Below the pieces are notes generated by a model, which did no database searches, was not told where the DNA came from, and saw only the letters and a program-made list of their open reading frames with translations. A stretch of DNA of 62,137 nt from Gammaproteobacteria bacterium (GTDB taxonomy: Bacteria; Pseudomonadota; Gammaproteobacteria; Steroidobacterales; Steroidobacteraceae), in NCBI GenBank assembly GCA_003164785.1, contig PLUE01000039.1, positions 1 to 62,137 on the forward strand, written 5' to 3'. Below, in pieces: positions 24,712 through 32,126 of this stretch. Position 1 is the stretch's first letter; the number at the start of each line of letters is the position of its first letter. The position numbers were made by a program, and so were the translations under genes.

Positions 24712-25795
24712 TCAGTCGTCTCCCACCCAGGGCAGCGCGCAATGCCGTCTACTCAGCAAATCGAGGCGCAGACGAGCCTCCGGCATGAGGTAATCGAAGT
24801 AAAACTGCGCTGTCCGAAGCTTGGAAGCATAGAACGAGTCGCGGTGCCGGGGCGCTGCCAAGCGCGCGGTACGAGCCCAGACGGAGCCGAGTATGAGCAA
24901 CCCTGCGAGATATAGGTAATCGCCGGCGATTCGGTACGCCGCCTCCGGGTGGGTCAACGCGTCCGCGACGATAGCGTTCGTCGCATCTATGAATTCACCA
25001 TAGGTCCGGCTCAACTCGCCGGCGAAAGATTCGGAGCCCGGCGTCGCAGCACAGGTAGTCGCTTCAGCGCGCAGCGTGCCGAGGAGGGTCATGCACTTAT
25101 GCCCCTTGTCGGCGATGACCTTGCGTATCAACAAATCGATGGCCTGAATTTCGTCGGTGCCCTCGTAGATCATGGCAATGCGGCTGTCCCGCACGGACTG
25201 TTCGATACCGTAGTCGTGAATGTAGCCATAGCCGCCCCAGATCTGCAGCGCGGCGCTGGTCAATTGAAACCCCTTTTCGGTGAAGAAACTTTTCACGATG
25301 GGCGTCAGAAGCGAGGCGTGATCCTGAGCCGTCGCGCGCCGCGACGCGTCGGGATGGTGTTCGGCGATATCCAAGAGGTGCGCGCACCAGTAAGCGACGG
25401 CGCGTTGCCCCTCGGTGTAGGCGCGCAAGGTGAGCAGGGTCTTGCGCGTGGCCGGATGAAAAACGATCGGATCGGCACCGCTGCGGGTGGGAGTGGGGGC
25501 GGAGTTCTCGGGCTTGACGGGTGCGCGCATCTGCGCGCGTTCGCCGGCGTACCGCAGCGTCCGGCGTGCTGACGGAGCCCTTGTCGTAGCGGCAGCCTTG
25601 CAAGTCGCCGGCGGCGTTGATGGGTGCCAGAGTCTGCACCGCAAATTGTCCCGCGGCTTCGAGGATTTGCGGCGCGCTGTCGGCGTCCAGATCCGAAAAC
25701 GCCGGAATGTCGGCCCAATCCTTGCGGACCTCGAGCAACTCGTCCATGACGAACTGCATGTCTCGAATCGGCGGTACGTAACTCCACATAATCAT
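24712..25795 (-). pseudogene. Acyl-CoA dehydrogenase gene with internal deletion and frameshift
   Basis: The N-terminal ~65 residues (from 25795: YVPPIRDMQFVMDELLEV ... GCRYDKGSVSTP) match the N-terminal domain of ~590-residue acyl-CoA dehydrogenases. After a junction near 25555-25575 the reading frame changes and the sequence continues directly with the C-terminal part (YAGERAQMRAPV, DPIVFHPATRKTLLTLRAYTEGQRAVAYW, LQIWGGYGYIHDYGIEQSVRDSRIAMIYEGTDEIQAIDLLIRK), running to 24712. About 265 codons, including most of the substrate and FAD region, are missing. The gene is broken and would not give a working enzyme. It lies downstream of the p-cresol-methylhydroxylase-like operon on the same strand. 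Confidence 0.85.
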
Positions 25796-26015
25796 TCAGC
25801 CTAAGTAACCGCACATTTGCGGGGACGACCGGGCAGGCACGTACCGACGGTTGCATATTAAGCGCATCTTGCGGTGGGTAGTGTAAAACACAGTAGCGGC
25901 CTCGCCAGTAATGGAGTGCGCCCCATCGATCATGGCGGTCAGTCCGGTGATGTGTCAGATATGCGTGCCCACGCGGAGGCCGAGCGCGTCAGGGAACTTG
26001 AGCGTTACGCCCTTC

Positions 26016-27662
26016 TCAGTCCCCGTTGGATTCTCTGCGATGGTGCGATCGAATCGCATAGCGGCCGGGGGACATGATGCCGTTCGGATCAACCGCATCC
26101 TTGATCGTCTCCAGAAACTCGCGCAGCGCGTGATCGTTGTAGGAATACGTGCCCATGATGAGGTCGTAAAAGGCGGGCGCCGTCCGATACTCGCCCCAGC
26201 CGCGTTCGGCGGAAACTGCGACGAGTTCTCGGATGATGTCCCGTAGCTTGGCGTTGACGGTGGGGGAGCGGGTGACCGGCAGGCCGACGGCGAATAGGAA
26301 AGCCCTCTCGAAGATCGTCGAAGGGAACTGCAGCGGCGGGCCGGGCAGTTTGTACTTACGCCCGATCGCGGCAAAGACATCCATGGCCTCCATCGCGGCT
26401 TCGCCCGTCCGGGGGATGACCGGCGAAAAAAAGACGTGGCCGACAACGTCCGCTCCCTCATAGGAAAACATGGGGCCGAGGTCGAAGGTCTTCAGCGTTG
26501 GAATGCCGAAGGGCCCGAGGTCGCGAGTCTTCGTCTGCTCTTGCGGCGAAAGCGGCATTTTGCGGATCTCGCCCAACTTGAATTTCGCGCCCGGGATTGT
26601 TCCCAAAGCGTCGCAGACGCAGTCCCACTGTGCCTTGATGAGTTTTGCCGGGCCGTAGAAGTTAAAGTCGCAGGCCAAGAAGGGCAGCCCCTTGGACTGG
26701 GCCGCGGCGTCGAGCTTATCCATGTCGACGCCCGCCGGATCGTTCAGGATGGCGGCGATCGTGGGATCCAACGGCTTGGGCGGCCCGGCTTCATGAGCGG
26801 CGAAGGGGGGCGTGCCGGTGGTAGGGCTTGAGAGATTCCACAGGCCTTGTACCACCTTGCTCTGCTCAAGCCGGCCGATGATGTCGACGAGCGGAATGAT
26901 GTCACGGAACTTCGGGACCGAGACGACGCCGGTGGCGAAGTTCTCCGGCGGCGGCATGAGCCAGAAACCCATTTTAGTCACGACACCGTAGTTCGACTGC
27001 TTGAACAGCCCATCGATGCGAGGACCGAATCCCGGCTTGAACTGCTGCCAGGTCTTAGCGCCCGGCAGAGCGCCCATTCCGGTGCGCATCATCCTGCCGT
27101 TGGGCAGGACCACCTCAATGCCGCAGTGAGCCTCGAAATGATTGCGGTAGGGCGCGAGCGTCACGCCGACGCCGCCGTCCAGCGCATTGCCCAGCACACT
27201 GCCCCAGCCGGGGCTCGGGACGTCGATCCAGAGCTTTAGGCCCTTTTCCTGTATGAAATTGTACAGATCGAAATAGCTGACGCCTGGCTCCACCACGACA
27301 TAGCCATGCCGTTCGTCGATCTCGACGATCCGGTTCATCCGTTTCAAGTCGACGACGACGCTGCCCGCGAGGGCCGGGGCGGCCCCGCCGTAGCCCAGAT
27401 TCTTGCCTGTGGAGATGGGATAAATCGGAATGCGATACCGGTTGGCGACCTTGACGAGCTCGACGACCTGGTCCGCACTGTCGGGCGCCAGCGCCGCAGA
27501 CGCGGTGCGCTCATCGGCTTCGCCCCACAAGATCGAGTAGGAGTCGCGATAGAGTTCCAAGTCCTCATCGGTCGTGAAGACCCACTGGTCTCCGACGATA
27601 CTCGCGAACGCCTTGAGGGCTGCCGTGAAATCGGCGTTGCTGACATTTGGCGGCAATTTCAT
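26016..27662 (-). CDS. FAD-linked phenol oxidase of the p-cresol methylhydroxylase / vanillyl-alcohol oxidase family
   Basis: 548 residues, no signal peptide at the encoded N-terminus. The FAD-binding region shows PISTGKNLGYGGAAPALAGSVVVDLKRMNRIVEIDERHGYVVVEPGVSYFDLYNFIQ. Further on come GNALDGGVGVTLAPYRNHFEAHCGIEVVLPNGRMMRTGMG and FKPGFGPRIDGLFKQSNYGVVTKMGFWLMPPPENF. These closely follow PchF and vanillyl-alcohol oxidase. The family oxidises 4-alkylphenols at the benzylic carbon through a quinone methide. Because a cytochrome c gene lies in the same operon, it is probably a dehydrogenase passing electrons to that cytochrome rather than an oxidase. Translation starts 2 bases after the 182-residue upstream gene. 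Confidence 0.92.
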   Translation of the reverse strand: MKLPPNVSNADFTAALKAFASIVGDQWVFTTDEDLELYRDSYSILWGEADERTASAALAPDSADQVVELVKVANRYRIPIYPISTGKNLGYGGAAPALAGSVVVDLKRMNRIVEIDERHGYVVVEPGVSYFDLYNFIQEKGLKLWIDVPSPGWGSVLGNALDGGVGVTLAPYRNHFEAHCGIEVVLPNGRMMRTGMGALPGAKTWQQFKPGFGPRIDGLFKQSNYGVVTKMGFWLMPPPENFATGVVSVPKFRDIIPLVDIIGRLEQSKVVQGLWNLSSPTTGTPPFAAHEAGPPKPLDPTIAAILNDPAGVDMDKLDAAAQSKGLPFLACDFNFYGPAKLIKAQWDCVCDALGTIPGAKFKLGEIRKMPLSPQEQTKTRDLGPFGIPTLKTFDLGPMFSYEGADVVGHVFFSPVIPRTGEAAMEAMDVFAAIGRKYKLPGPPLQFPSTIFERAFLFAVGLPVTRSPTVNAKLRDIIRELVAVSAERGWGEYRTAPAFYDLIMGTYSYNDHALREFLETIKDAVDPNGIMSPGRYAIRSHHRRESNGD

Positions 27663-27664
27663 CG

Positions 27665-28213
27665 TCAGATCTCTCGGAAGCTCAGGCGAAATTGAGGGCT
27701 AGATTTTTGCATGACCCAGGCGTGCAGCATTCCGTCCGCGCGCGACGGTCGGTAGGCGCGGGCAGGGGGCGTGAAGCTTGCGGCGAGAGGCTGCGCGCCG
27801 GCTAGATAGGCAGCCACATCTTGCCTACATGCGTCGTCGCCGGGGTCTCCGGCGCAGCGTTCACTCCTCGCCGTCAGGCGGAAGCCATGATCCCAGGCAA
27901 TACGCTCCAGACAGAACAGCGTGGCTCCGGAACTGACACCGACGATGGCTTGGCTCTTGTCCAAGACGCGCATCAATCCAACCTGTCCAGGCGCGTCGAG
28001 CTGGACTCCGACGACGGGTAACGCCCGCCTGTTGGCCTCGATGAACGCAGCCATGGGGCGGGACATCTCAACGCTTTGGTCGATGAGCAGGGCATCGATC
28101 GATCGCGCGTCGCGGCGGTGGCGGGTGGTCGGGGCGTACGCGCCGACAGCGGCGGAGCAGGCGACCGCCGCGAAGGCTAGGCCAGCACCGATAGCGGTCC
28201 GTCTCGTCACCAT
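27665..28213 (-). CDS. Exported protein of unknown function in the pchX position
   Basis: 182 residues with an N-terminal VTRRTAIGAGLAFAAVACSA segment, a twin-arginine-like or lipoprotein-like signal. Four cysteines are seen in the mature part (C-L-E-R, E-R-C-A-G-D, D-A-C-R), which could form disulfides. No known domain recognised. It lies exactly between the cytochrome c and flavoprotein genes, where the p-cresol methylhydroxylase operon of Pseudomonas carries pchX, whose role is unknown; a helper in covalent flavinylation or subunit assembly is a reasonable guess. Confidence 0.65.
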   Translation of the reverse strand: MVTRRTAIGAGLAFAAVACSAAVGAYAPTTRHRRDARSIDALLIDQSVEMSRPMAAFIEANRRALPVVGVQLDAPGQVGLMRVLDKSQAIVGVSSGATLFCLERIAWDHGFRLTARSERCAGDPGDDACRQDVAAYLAGAQPLAASFTPPARAYRPSRADGMLHAWVMQKSSPQFRLSFREI

Positions 28214-28271
28214 TTGCGTTTACTCCCCACTGGCCTTAGTTTCAGGGTGGCTTCGTCACTCGCTGTGTGCG

Positions 28272-28658
28272 TCATTGCGACGGCGCGAGGTAGGCGGCCA
28301 GGAGCGCCAGATCTGCATCGCTGATCTCCGTCTTTCGGAAAGAGGGCATGAACGAAATACCATGCCGCACCACCAGCTTTACGTAATCCGGGCGCAGGTC
28401 GCTGCGCTGTTCTAGAACAGCGGGGAGGCTGCCTTGGTACCTTCGCTGGAGCGCGCGGCTACCCGGCCCCTCCGCGGTGCTGTGACAATCGCTGCACCAT
28501 TTGTCGAAGATCTTCCCGGCCGCCGACCGCGCAGGTTCTGCCGGAGGGGAGTAATGCGGCGAGGGGCGCCTCCACAGCGGCGAGCAGCCGCCCAGCGTGA
28601 CGGCCAGGACGGCGCACGCCGCAACCGCACGGCCCCGCCTGAGTCGAAAGCCCTTCAT
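28272..28658 (-). CDS. Small lipoprotein cytochrome c, electron acceptor of the flavoprotein
   Basis: 128 residues. The signal ends in a lipobox (VTLGGC, Cys25), so the protein is likely tethered to a membrane. One c-haem site, CSDCH at 55-59, with Met104 (ISFMPSFRK) as probable distal ligand. Size and layout fit the PchC-type cytochrome subunit that accepts electrons from the PchF-type flavoprotein. First gene of the operon; box B at 28728-28770 supplies the likely promoter. Confidence 0.88.
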   Translation of the reverse strand: MKGFRLRRGRAVAACAVLAVTLGGCSPLWRRPSPHYSPPAEPARSAAGKIFDKWCSDCHSTAEGPGSRALQRRYQGSLPAVLEQRSDLRPDYVKLVVRHGISFMPSFRKTEISDADLALLAAYLAPSQ

Positions 28659-28727
28659 TCCCCTTCTCCATCTGCGTCGATCGGTTTGGTCGCCGCGACG
28701 CCCTTTACACGTGAAGCCCTCACCGCG

Positions 28728-28770
28728 CGATGCTAGCAGTCGCTAGAGAGCAAGTTAGGTGCAAGAATTC
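28728..28770 (-). promoter_or_regulatory. Box B promoter of the p-cresol-methylhydroxylase-like operon
   Basis: On the minus strand AATTCTTGCACCTAAC is followed, 23 bases after GCAC, by TAGCATCG (28728-28735). CTAACT and TAGCAT are 17 bases apart and could be -35 and -10 of an unusual promoter. The whole ~43-base block is closely similar to 45510-45552 ahead of a TonB receptor. It is back to back with the box B copy at 28780-28795. Confidence 0.65.
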
Positions 28771-28779
28771 GGTCCCACC

Positions 28780-28795
28780 AATTGTGGCACCTAAC
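28780..28795 (+). promoter_or_regulatory. Box B element of DUF6152 cassette 2
   Basis: AATTGTGGCACCTAAC, divergent from the minus-strand copy 9 bases away; together they form a GTTAGGTGC...GCACCTAAC inverted repeat over 28754-28795. It lies 78 bases before the ATG at 28874. No good TA-rich hexamer stands at the +23 position here. Confidence 0.55.
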
Positions 28796-28873
28796 CTTTC
28801 GGGCCAATTGGGGGCGAGAATGCCGCATGTCTACTGGCGACGTACCGAAGACATTCCAAAGGACGAAAACTTG

Positions 28874-29350
28874 ATGAATGAGCATGGTTCAACCCGTCTT
28901 TCGGGCGTATCGGCCGTATTACTGCTGGCCTCGGCAGCCCTTCCGGCGTCGGCCCATCATTCCGCAGCTCCGTTCGACATGACGAAGTCGGTTTCTATGC
29001 AAGGTACGGTAGAAAAGTGGGTCTGGGCCAACCCGCACTCTTGGCTTTACATCCGGGTCGTCAAAGCCGACGGCTCACAGGAAGTCTGGGGTTTCGAGGC
29101 CGGTAGTACGGGCATGCTGGCTCGCACCGGCTGGAACGCCGCCGATATGAAGCCGGGCGACAAGGTGACCGTAAGTGCGGCGCCCGAGCGAACGGGAAAT
29201 CACATCGGATTGTTGAACAAAGTCCAGTTGGCAGACGGCCGACTGCTGAGCGCCGGCGCAGGAACGCCGCCGCCAGGAGCTACCCCACCACCACCCGGAG
29301 CTGGTTCGCCCCCGCCCGGCCCCGCGAACAGTGCCCCATCCCCCCGCTAG
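28874..29350 (+). CDS. Exported DUF6152-type protein, copy 2, with Pro/Gly-rich tail
   Basis: 158 residues from ATG at 28874. Signal peptide (VSAVLLLASAALPASA), then AHHSAAPFDMTKSVSMQGTVEKWVWANPHSWLYIRVV as in the family. The last ~35 residues are a low-complexity tail of PPPG and PPG repeats ending SAPSPR. The in-frame extension to 28730 runs through the duplicated leader and is not coding. First gene of a set with a GHWEGD-motif gene and a SnoaL-like gene. Confidence 0.82.
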   Translation: MNEHGSTRLSGVSAVLLLASAALPASAHHSAAPFDMTKSVSMQGTVEKWVWANPHSWLYIRVVKADGSQEVWGFEAGSTGMLARTGWNAADMKPGDKVTVSAAPERTGNHIGLLNKVQLADGRLLSAGAGTPPPGATPPPPGAGSPPPGPANSAPSPR

Positions 29351-29366
29351 TTGCCGAGGCCGCTCG

Positions 29367-30194
29367 ATGATCAAACACAACACCCTACTCACGCTCGCGC
29401 TGTGCTCAGCGATGATCACGCTGCGGTCCGGCGCCGCCGAGGCACTGGGATCGAGCTGGGCTGATGCAACCAAGCTACCCGATTTCTTCACCGGCAACTG
29501 GGAGAGCAGGGAATCGTTTCTGGATAGCAGCGCGTCGGAGGTCCCGTACACGGCCCAAGCACAGGCTTACGTCGCCCATTACAAGCCCATTGCAGACATC
29601 CCTTTTGCGGGGCCAGGCTGCAAAACACCCGGGATGCCGATTGTTCAGCGCCTGGGCTCCCCGCTGAAGTTCTTCTATCAGCCGGGCATGATTGCGATCT
29701 ATATCGAAAACAGCAGCATGACGCGTTTCATCAAGCTCAATGCGAAGCATTCCGCGCAGCCAAACCCGACCTTCCTGGGCGAGTCCGTGGGGCATTTCGA
29801 GGGCGATACGCTAGTGGTGGACAGTATCGGCTTCGATGACATCCTCCTTCAATACGGCGATTTGCCTGGGAAGGGAACAAGCCCGTTTGTCCTGCCTCCC
29901 GATGCGATATTCGGTCCGCATGGACCCAATCTGCGCATGGTCGAACGCATTCGGTTGGTCGACCGGGACACGCTGGAAGACCAATTGACGATCTATGACG
30001 ACACGGTCTGGAAGCAACCCTTCGTCTCGAACGCGGGGCGGATTTTCAAGCGCAACCATGGCGAGAACGGCTGGCCCCACGAATGGGTGTGCAGCTCGGA
30101 TGACACCCTCACTTTCGATCCCAGCCAGGACAAGACGATCCAGGAGGATCCTGCCGAGGTTCTCAAGCGTCTCCAGAAGAACGACAAGCACTAA
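29367..30194 (+). CDS. Exported GHWEGD-motif protein, copy 2
   Basis: 275 residues from ATG at 29367. After the signal peptide it shows LGSSWADATKLPDFFTGNWES, YKPIADIPFAGPGCKTPGMPIVQRLGSPLKFFYQPGMIAIYIENSSMTRFIK, FLGESVGHFEGDTLVVDSIGFDD and IFGPHGPNLRMVERIRLVDRDTLEDQLTIYDDTVWK. GHFEGD replaces GHWEGD here. A single conserved Cys is present in the middle region and another near the C-terminus (EWVCSSDD), which could pair. Function unknown; the setting suggests a periplasmic partner of DUF6152. Confidence 0.75.
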   Translation: MIKHNTLLTLALCSAMITLRSGAAEALGSSWADATKLPDFFTGNWESRESFLDSSASEVPYTAQAQAYVAHYKPIADIPFAGPGCKTPGMPIVQRLGSPLKFFYQPGMIAIYIENSSMTRFIKLNAKHSAQPNPTFLGESVGHFEGDTLVVDSIGFDDILLQYGDLPGKGTSPFVLPPDAIFGPHGPNLRMVERIRLVDRDTLEDQLTIYDDTVWKQPFVSNAGRIFKRNHGENGWPHEWVCSSDDTLTFDPSQDKTIQEDPAEVLKRLQKNDKH

Positions 30195-30268
30195 GAGTCA
30201 AGTTTGCCTAGGGAAAGCGCGGTGAACGGCAAGATGACATATGTGGCGGGACTTGCCGGGCCTGCGTA

Positions 30269-30769
30269 TTGACGGCTGGCGCGGACTACCCCGGAGGCGC
30301 AACGGCAAACGATGCGACCCCCTACTACAAGCCTACCGTTGACGACTGGGTAGCAATGAACGCGGCGGTTGAGAACTATACGCTAGGGCTGGAGCTTCAC
30401 GATCCGGCGCGCTTCGATAAGGCGTTCTGGCCTGAGGGCAGTATCATTATCCAACCCGAACCCGGCAACAACATCACAATTCCATATCGGCAGGCGGCAG
30501 CTGCGCCGCCCAAGCCTGTCGGCGGCGGTGCGCCAACAGGCAACGCGATTGGCACCGATATTCCGCCTTGGCATCTGGCGATCAGTCATCACTTCGAGTT
30601 CCAGAGCCCTACTCGGGCCACCCATTACGGATACTTTCTCAGTGTTTATCCAAATCTAACAACGAAGACGTCCACCGTGGGTCTTCCTGGACATTACGAG
30701 GACATTCTGGAAAAGCGCGATGGCGAGTGGCGGATTCTCCAGCGCACGACGGCGATTGGCTCCAAATAG
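30269..30769 (+). CDS. SnoaL/NTF2-fold protein, copy 1 (start uncertain)
   Basis: 166 residues as read from a TTG at 30269. The core (DWVAMNAAVENYTLGLELHDPARFDKAFWPEGSI, HHFEFQSPTRATHYGYFLSVYPN, GHYEDILEKRDGEWRILQRTT) is an NTF2-like cone fold, as in SnoaL cyclases, dehydratases and binding proteins. The paralogue at 36359-37030 has a signal peptide; here the region before 30269 has a stop in frame, and a GTG-started reading in another frame ends at 30270, so the 5' end may be frameshifted. Third gene of cassette 2. Confidence 0.65.
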   Translation: MTAGADYPGGATANDATPYYKPTVDDWVAMNAAVENYTLGLELHDPARFDKAFWPEGSIIIQPEPGNNITIPYRQAAAAPPKPVGGGAPTGNAIGTDIPPWHLAISHHFEFQSPTRATHYGYFLSVYPNLTTKTSTVGLPGHYEDILEKRDGEWRILQRTTAIGSK

Positions 30770-30965
30770 ACCGGCGCCATAACCAACACATCCATCGGCA
30801 CCCAGAGAAAGTCGCCAGAAGGCGATGCGCCTGCAGCCGACGGTCGAAGTGTCGGCGAGGAGGTGGCTGGTGCAGAGCCCGTCCACTTGCGATCGAGATA
30901 AGCGGCAAGCGCACGATGGCCACTGCAAGACGCATGGCTGTGGGGTCCGGTCGGCACACGACGCG

Positions 30966-31943
30966 TCACTTGCCGCGACTGTCCAGCATTTTGACCATCT
31001 CTTCGGGGTCCTTATCCACGTAGGTATTGGTGTCTGGGTCGAAGGTGGTGATGGATACGGTGCAGACCCATTCTTCCGGTTCACCGGTAAATTGTCCCAC
31101 CTCGCTGATTCCCTTTTGGACGCGCCTGTAGCTGCGAGTCGTGACATAGGGTTTGGTCCAGACAGTGTCATCGTAAATTGTGAGGTTGACTTCTAAAGTC
31201 TCCGTATCGATCAAGCGCATCCGTTCCACCATGCGCATGCCCTCACCATGCGGTCCCCAGATTGCCGCCGATAGACTCGCTAATGAGGGCGGAGGACCAC
31301 CGCCGGGAGGACCACTGGCGGGAGGAGCACTGCCCGGAGGAGGACCGAGATTGGCCGTTCCAACGGTCTCCAACGGAGGCAGAGGCTTGCCGACCCCGTA
31401 CTGAAACGTGATCTCGGGCAAGAAATCTTCGGTCTCCACCACCAGGGTGTCTCTCTCCCAGTGGCCGACCGAATTGCCGTAGTATTTGGGCGATGTCTTG
31501 CCCTGCGCCTGGTTCATTTTGATAAATCGAGTGTGGCCGAGCGACTGCATGTAAATGCTGATCAGTCCGGGTGCGTAGGTGAACTTAATCCCGCCCCCCA
31601 TGCGCATGGCTATGGGCAGCCCAGGCGACCTGCAGCCGTCCTGGGCGTAGGGAATATCTCTCTTCGGCTTGTATTCGGCGACAAATTTCTGCGCCTTTGC
31701 GGTGTACGGCACGTTCAACTTGTCATCGCCCTCGACAAAGCCGGAAAAGGTCATCCACATGCCGCTAAACAGATCGGGCATCTTGCCAGCGTCAGCCCAG
31801 GTGGAGCCCAACGGGCGCACGCCGTTGCCCACAGCGGATGGGGGAGAGTTTTGCTCAGCGGGGTGAGCCAAGGCAGCAAAACTCAACAATGGAAGCATTC
31901 GCAGAACACTGACCACCCAGGAAGCCGTGATTGCGTATTTCAT
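30966..31943 (-). CDS. Exported GHWEGD-motif protein, copy 3
   Basis: 325 residues from ATG at 31943; the longer ORF to 32069 has no signal peptide. Signal (ASWVVSVLRMLPLLSFAALA), then LGSTWADAGKMPDLFSGMWMT, YGNSVGHWERDTLVVETEDF (GHWERD here), a Pro/Gly-rich insert (LGPPPGSAPPASGPPGGGPPP), IWGPHGEGMRMVERMRLIDTETLEVNLTIYDDTVW and a C-terminal TVSITTFDPDTNTYVDKDPEEMVKML. Very similar to the protein at 37061-38026. It follows the TonB receptor gene at 32127-34478 by 183 bases and is probably expressed with it. Confidence 0.78.
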   Translation of the reverse strand: MKYAITASWVVSVLRMLPLLSFAALAHPAEQNSPPSAVGNGVRPLGSTWADAGKMPDLFSGMWMTFSGFVEGDDKLNVPYTAKAQKFVAEYKPKRDIPYAQDGCRSPGLPIAMRMGGGIKFTYAPGLISIYMQSLGHTRFIKMNQAQGKTSPKYYGNSVGHWERDTLVVETEDFLPEITFQYGVGKPLPPLETVGTANLGPPPGSAPPASGPPGGGPPPSLASLSAAIWGPHGEGMRMVERMRLIDTETLEVNLTIYDDTVWTKPYVTTRSYRRVQKGISEVGQFTGEPEEWVCTVSITTFDPDTNTYVDKDPEEMVKMLDSRGK

Positions 31944-32126
31944 AAGAGTGTTCTGTATGTGTAGTGGTAGCACAGAGCATGTTGGCTGGGCGGCTTGGGG
32001 CCCGCGGGAGCGGAAGCGCCCGGCATGACTCGGTTGCTTCCGCTCCTTTAACAATGCGCTTCTCTGCAATACCCGTCTGTTGACAGAGCGGGATTGCTTC
32101 TCTCGGCCCTATTCGATCGCCACGGA

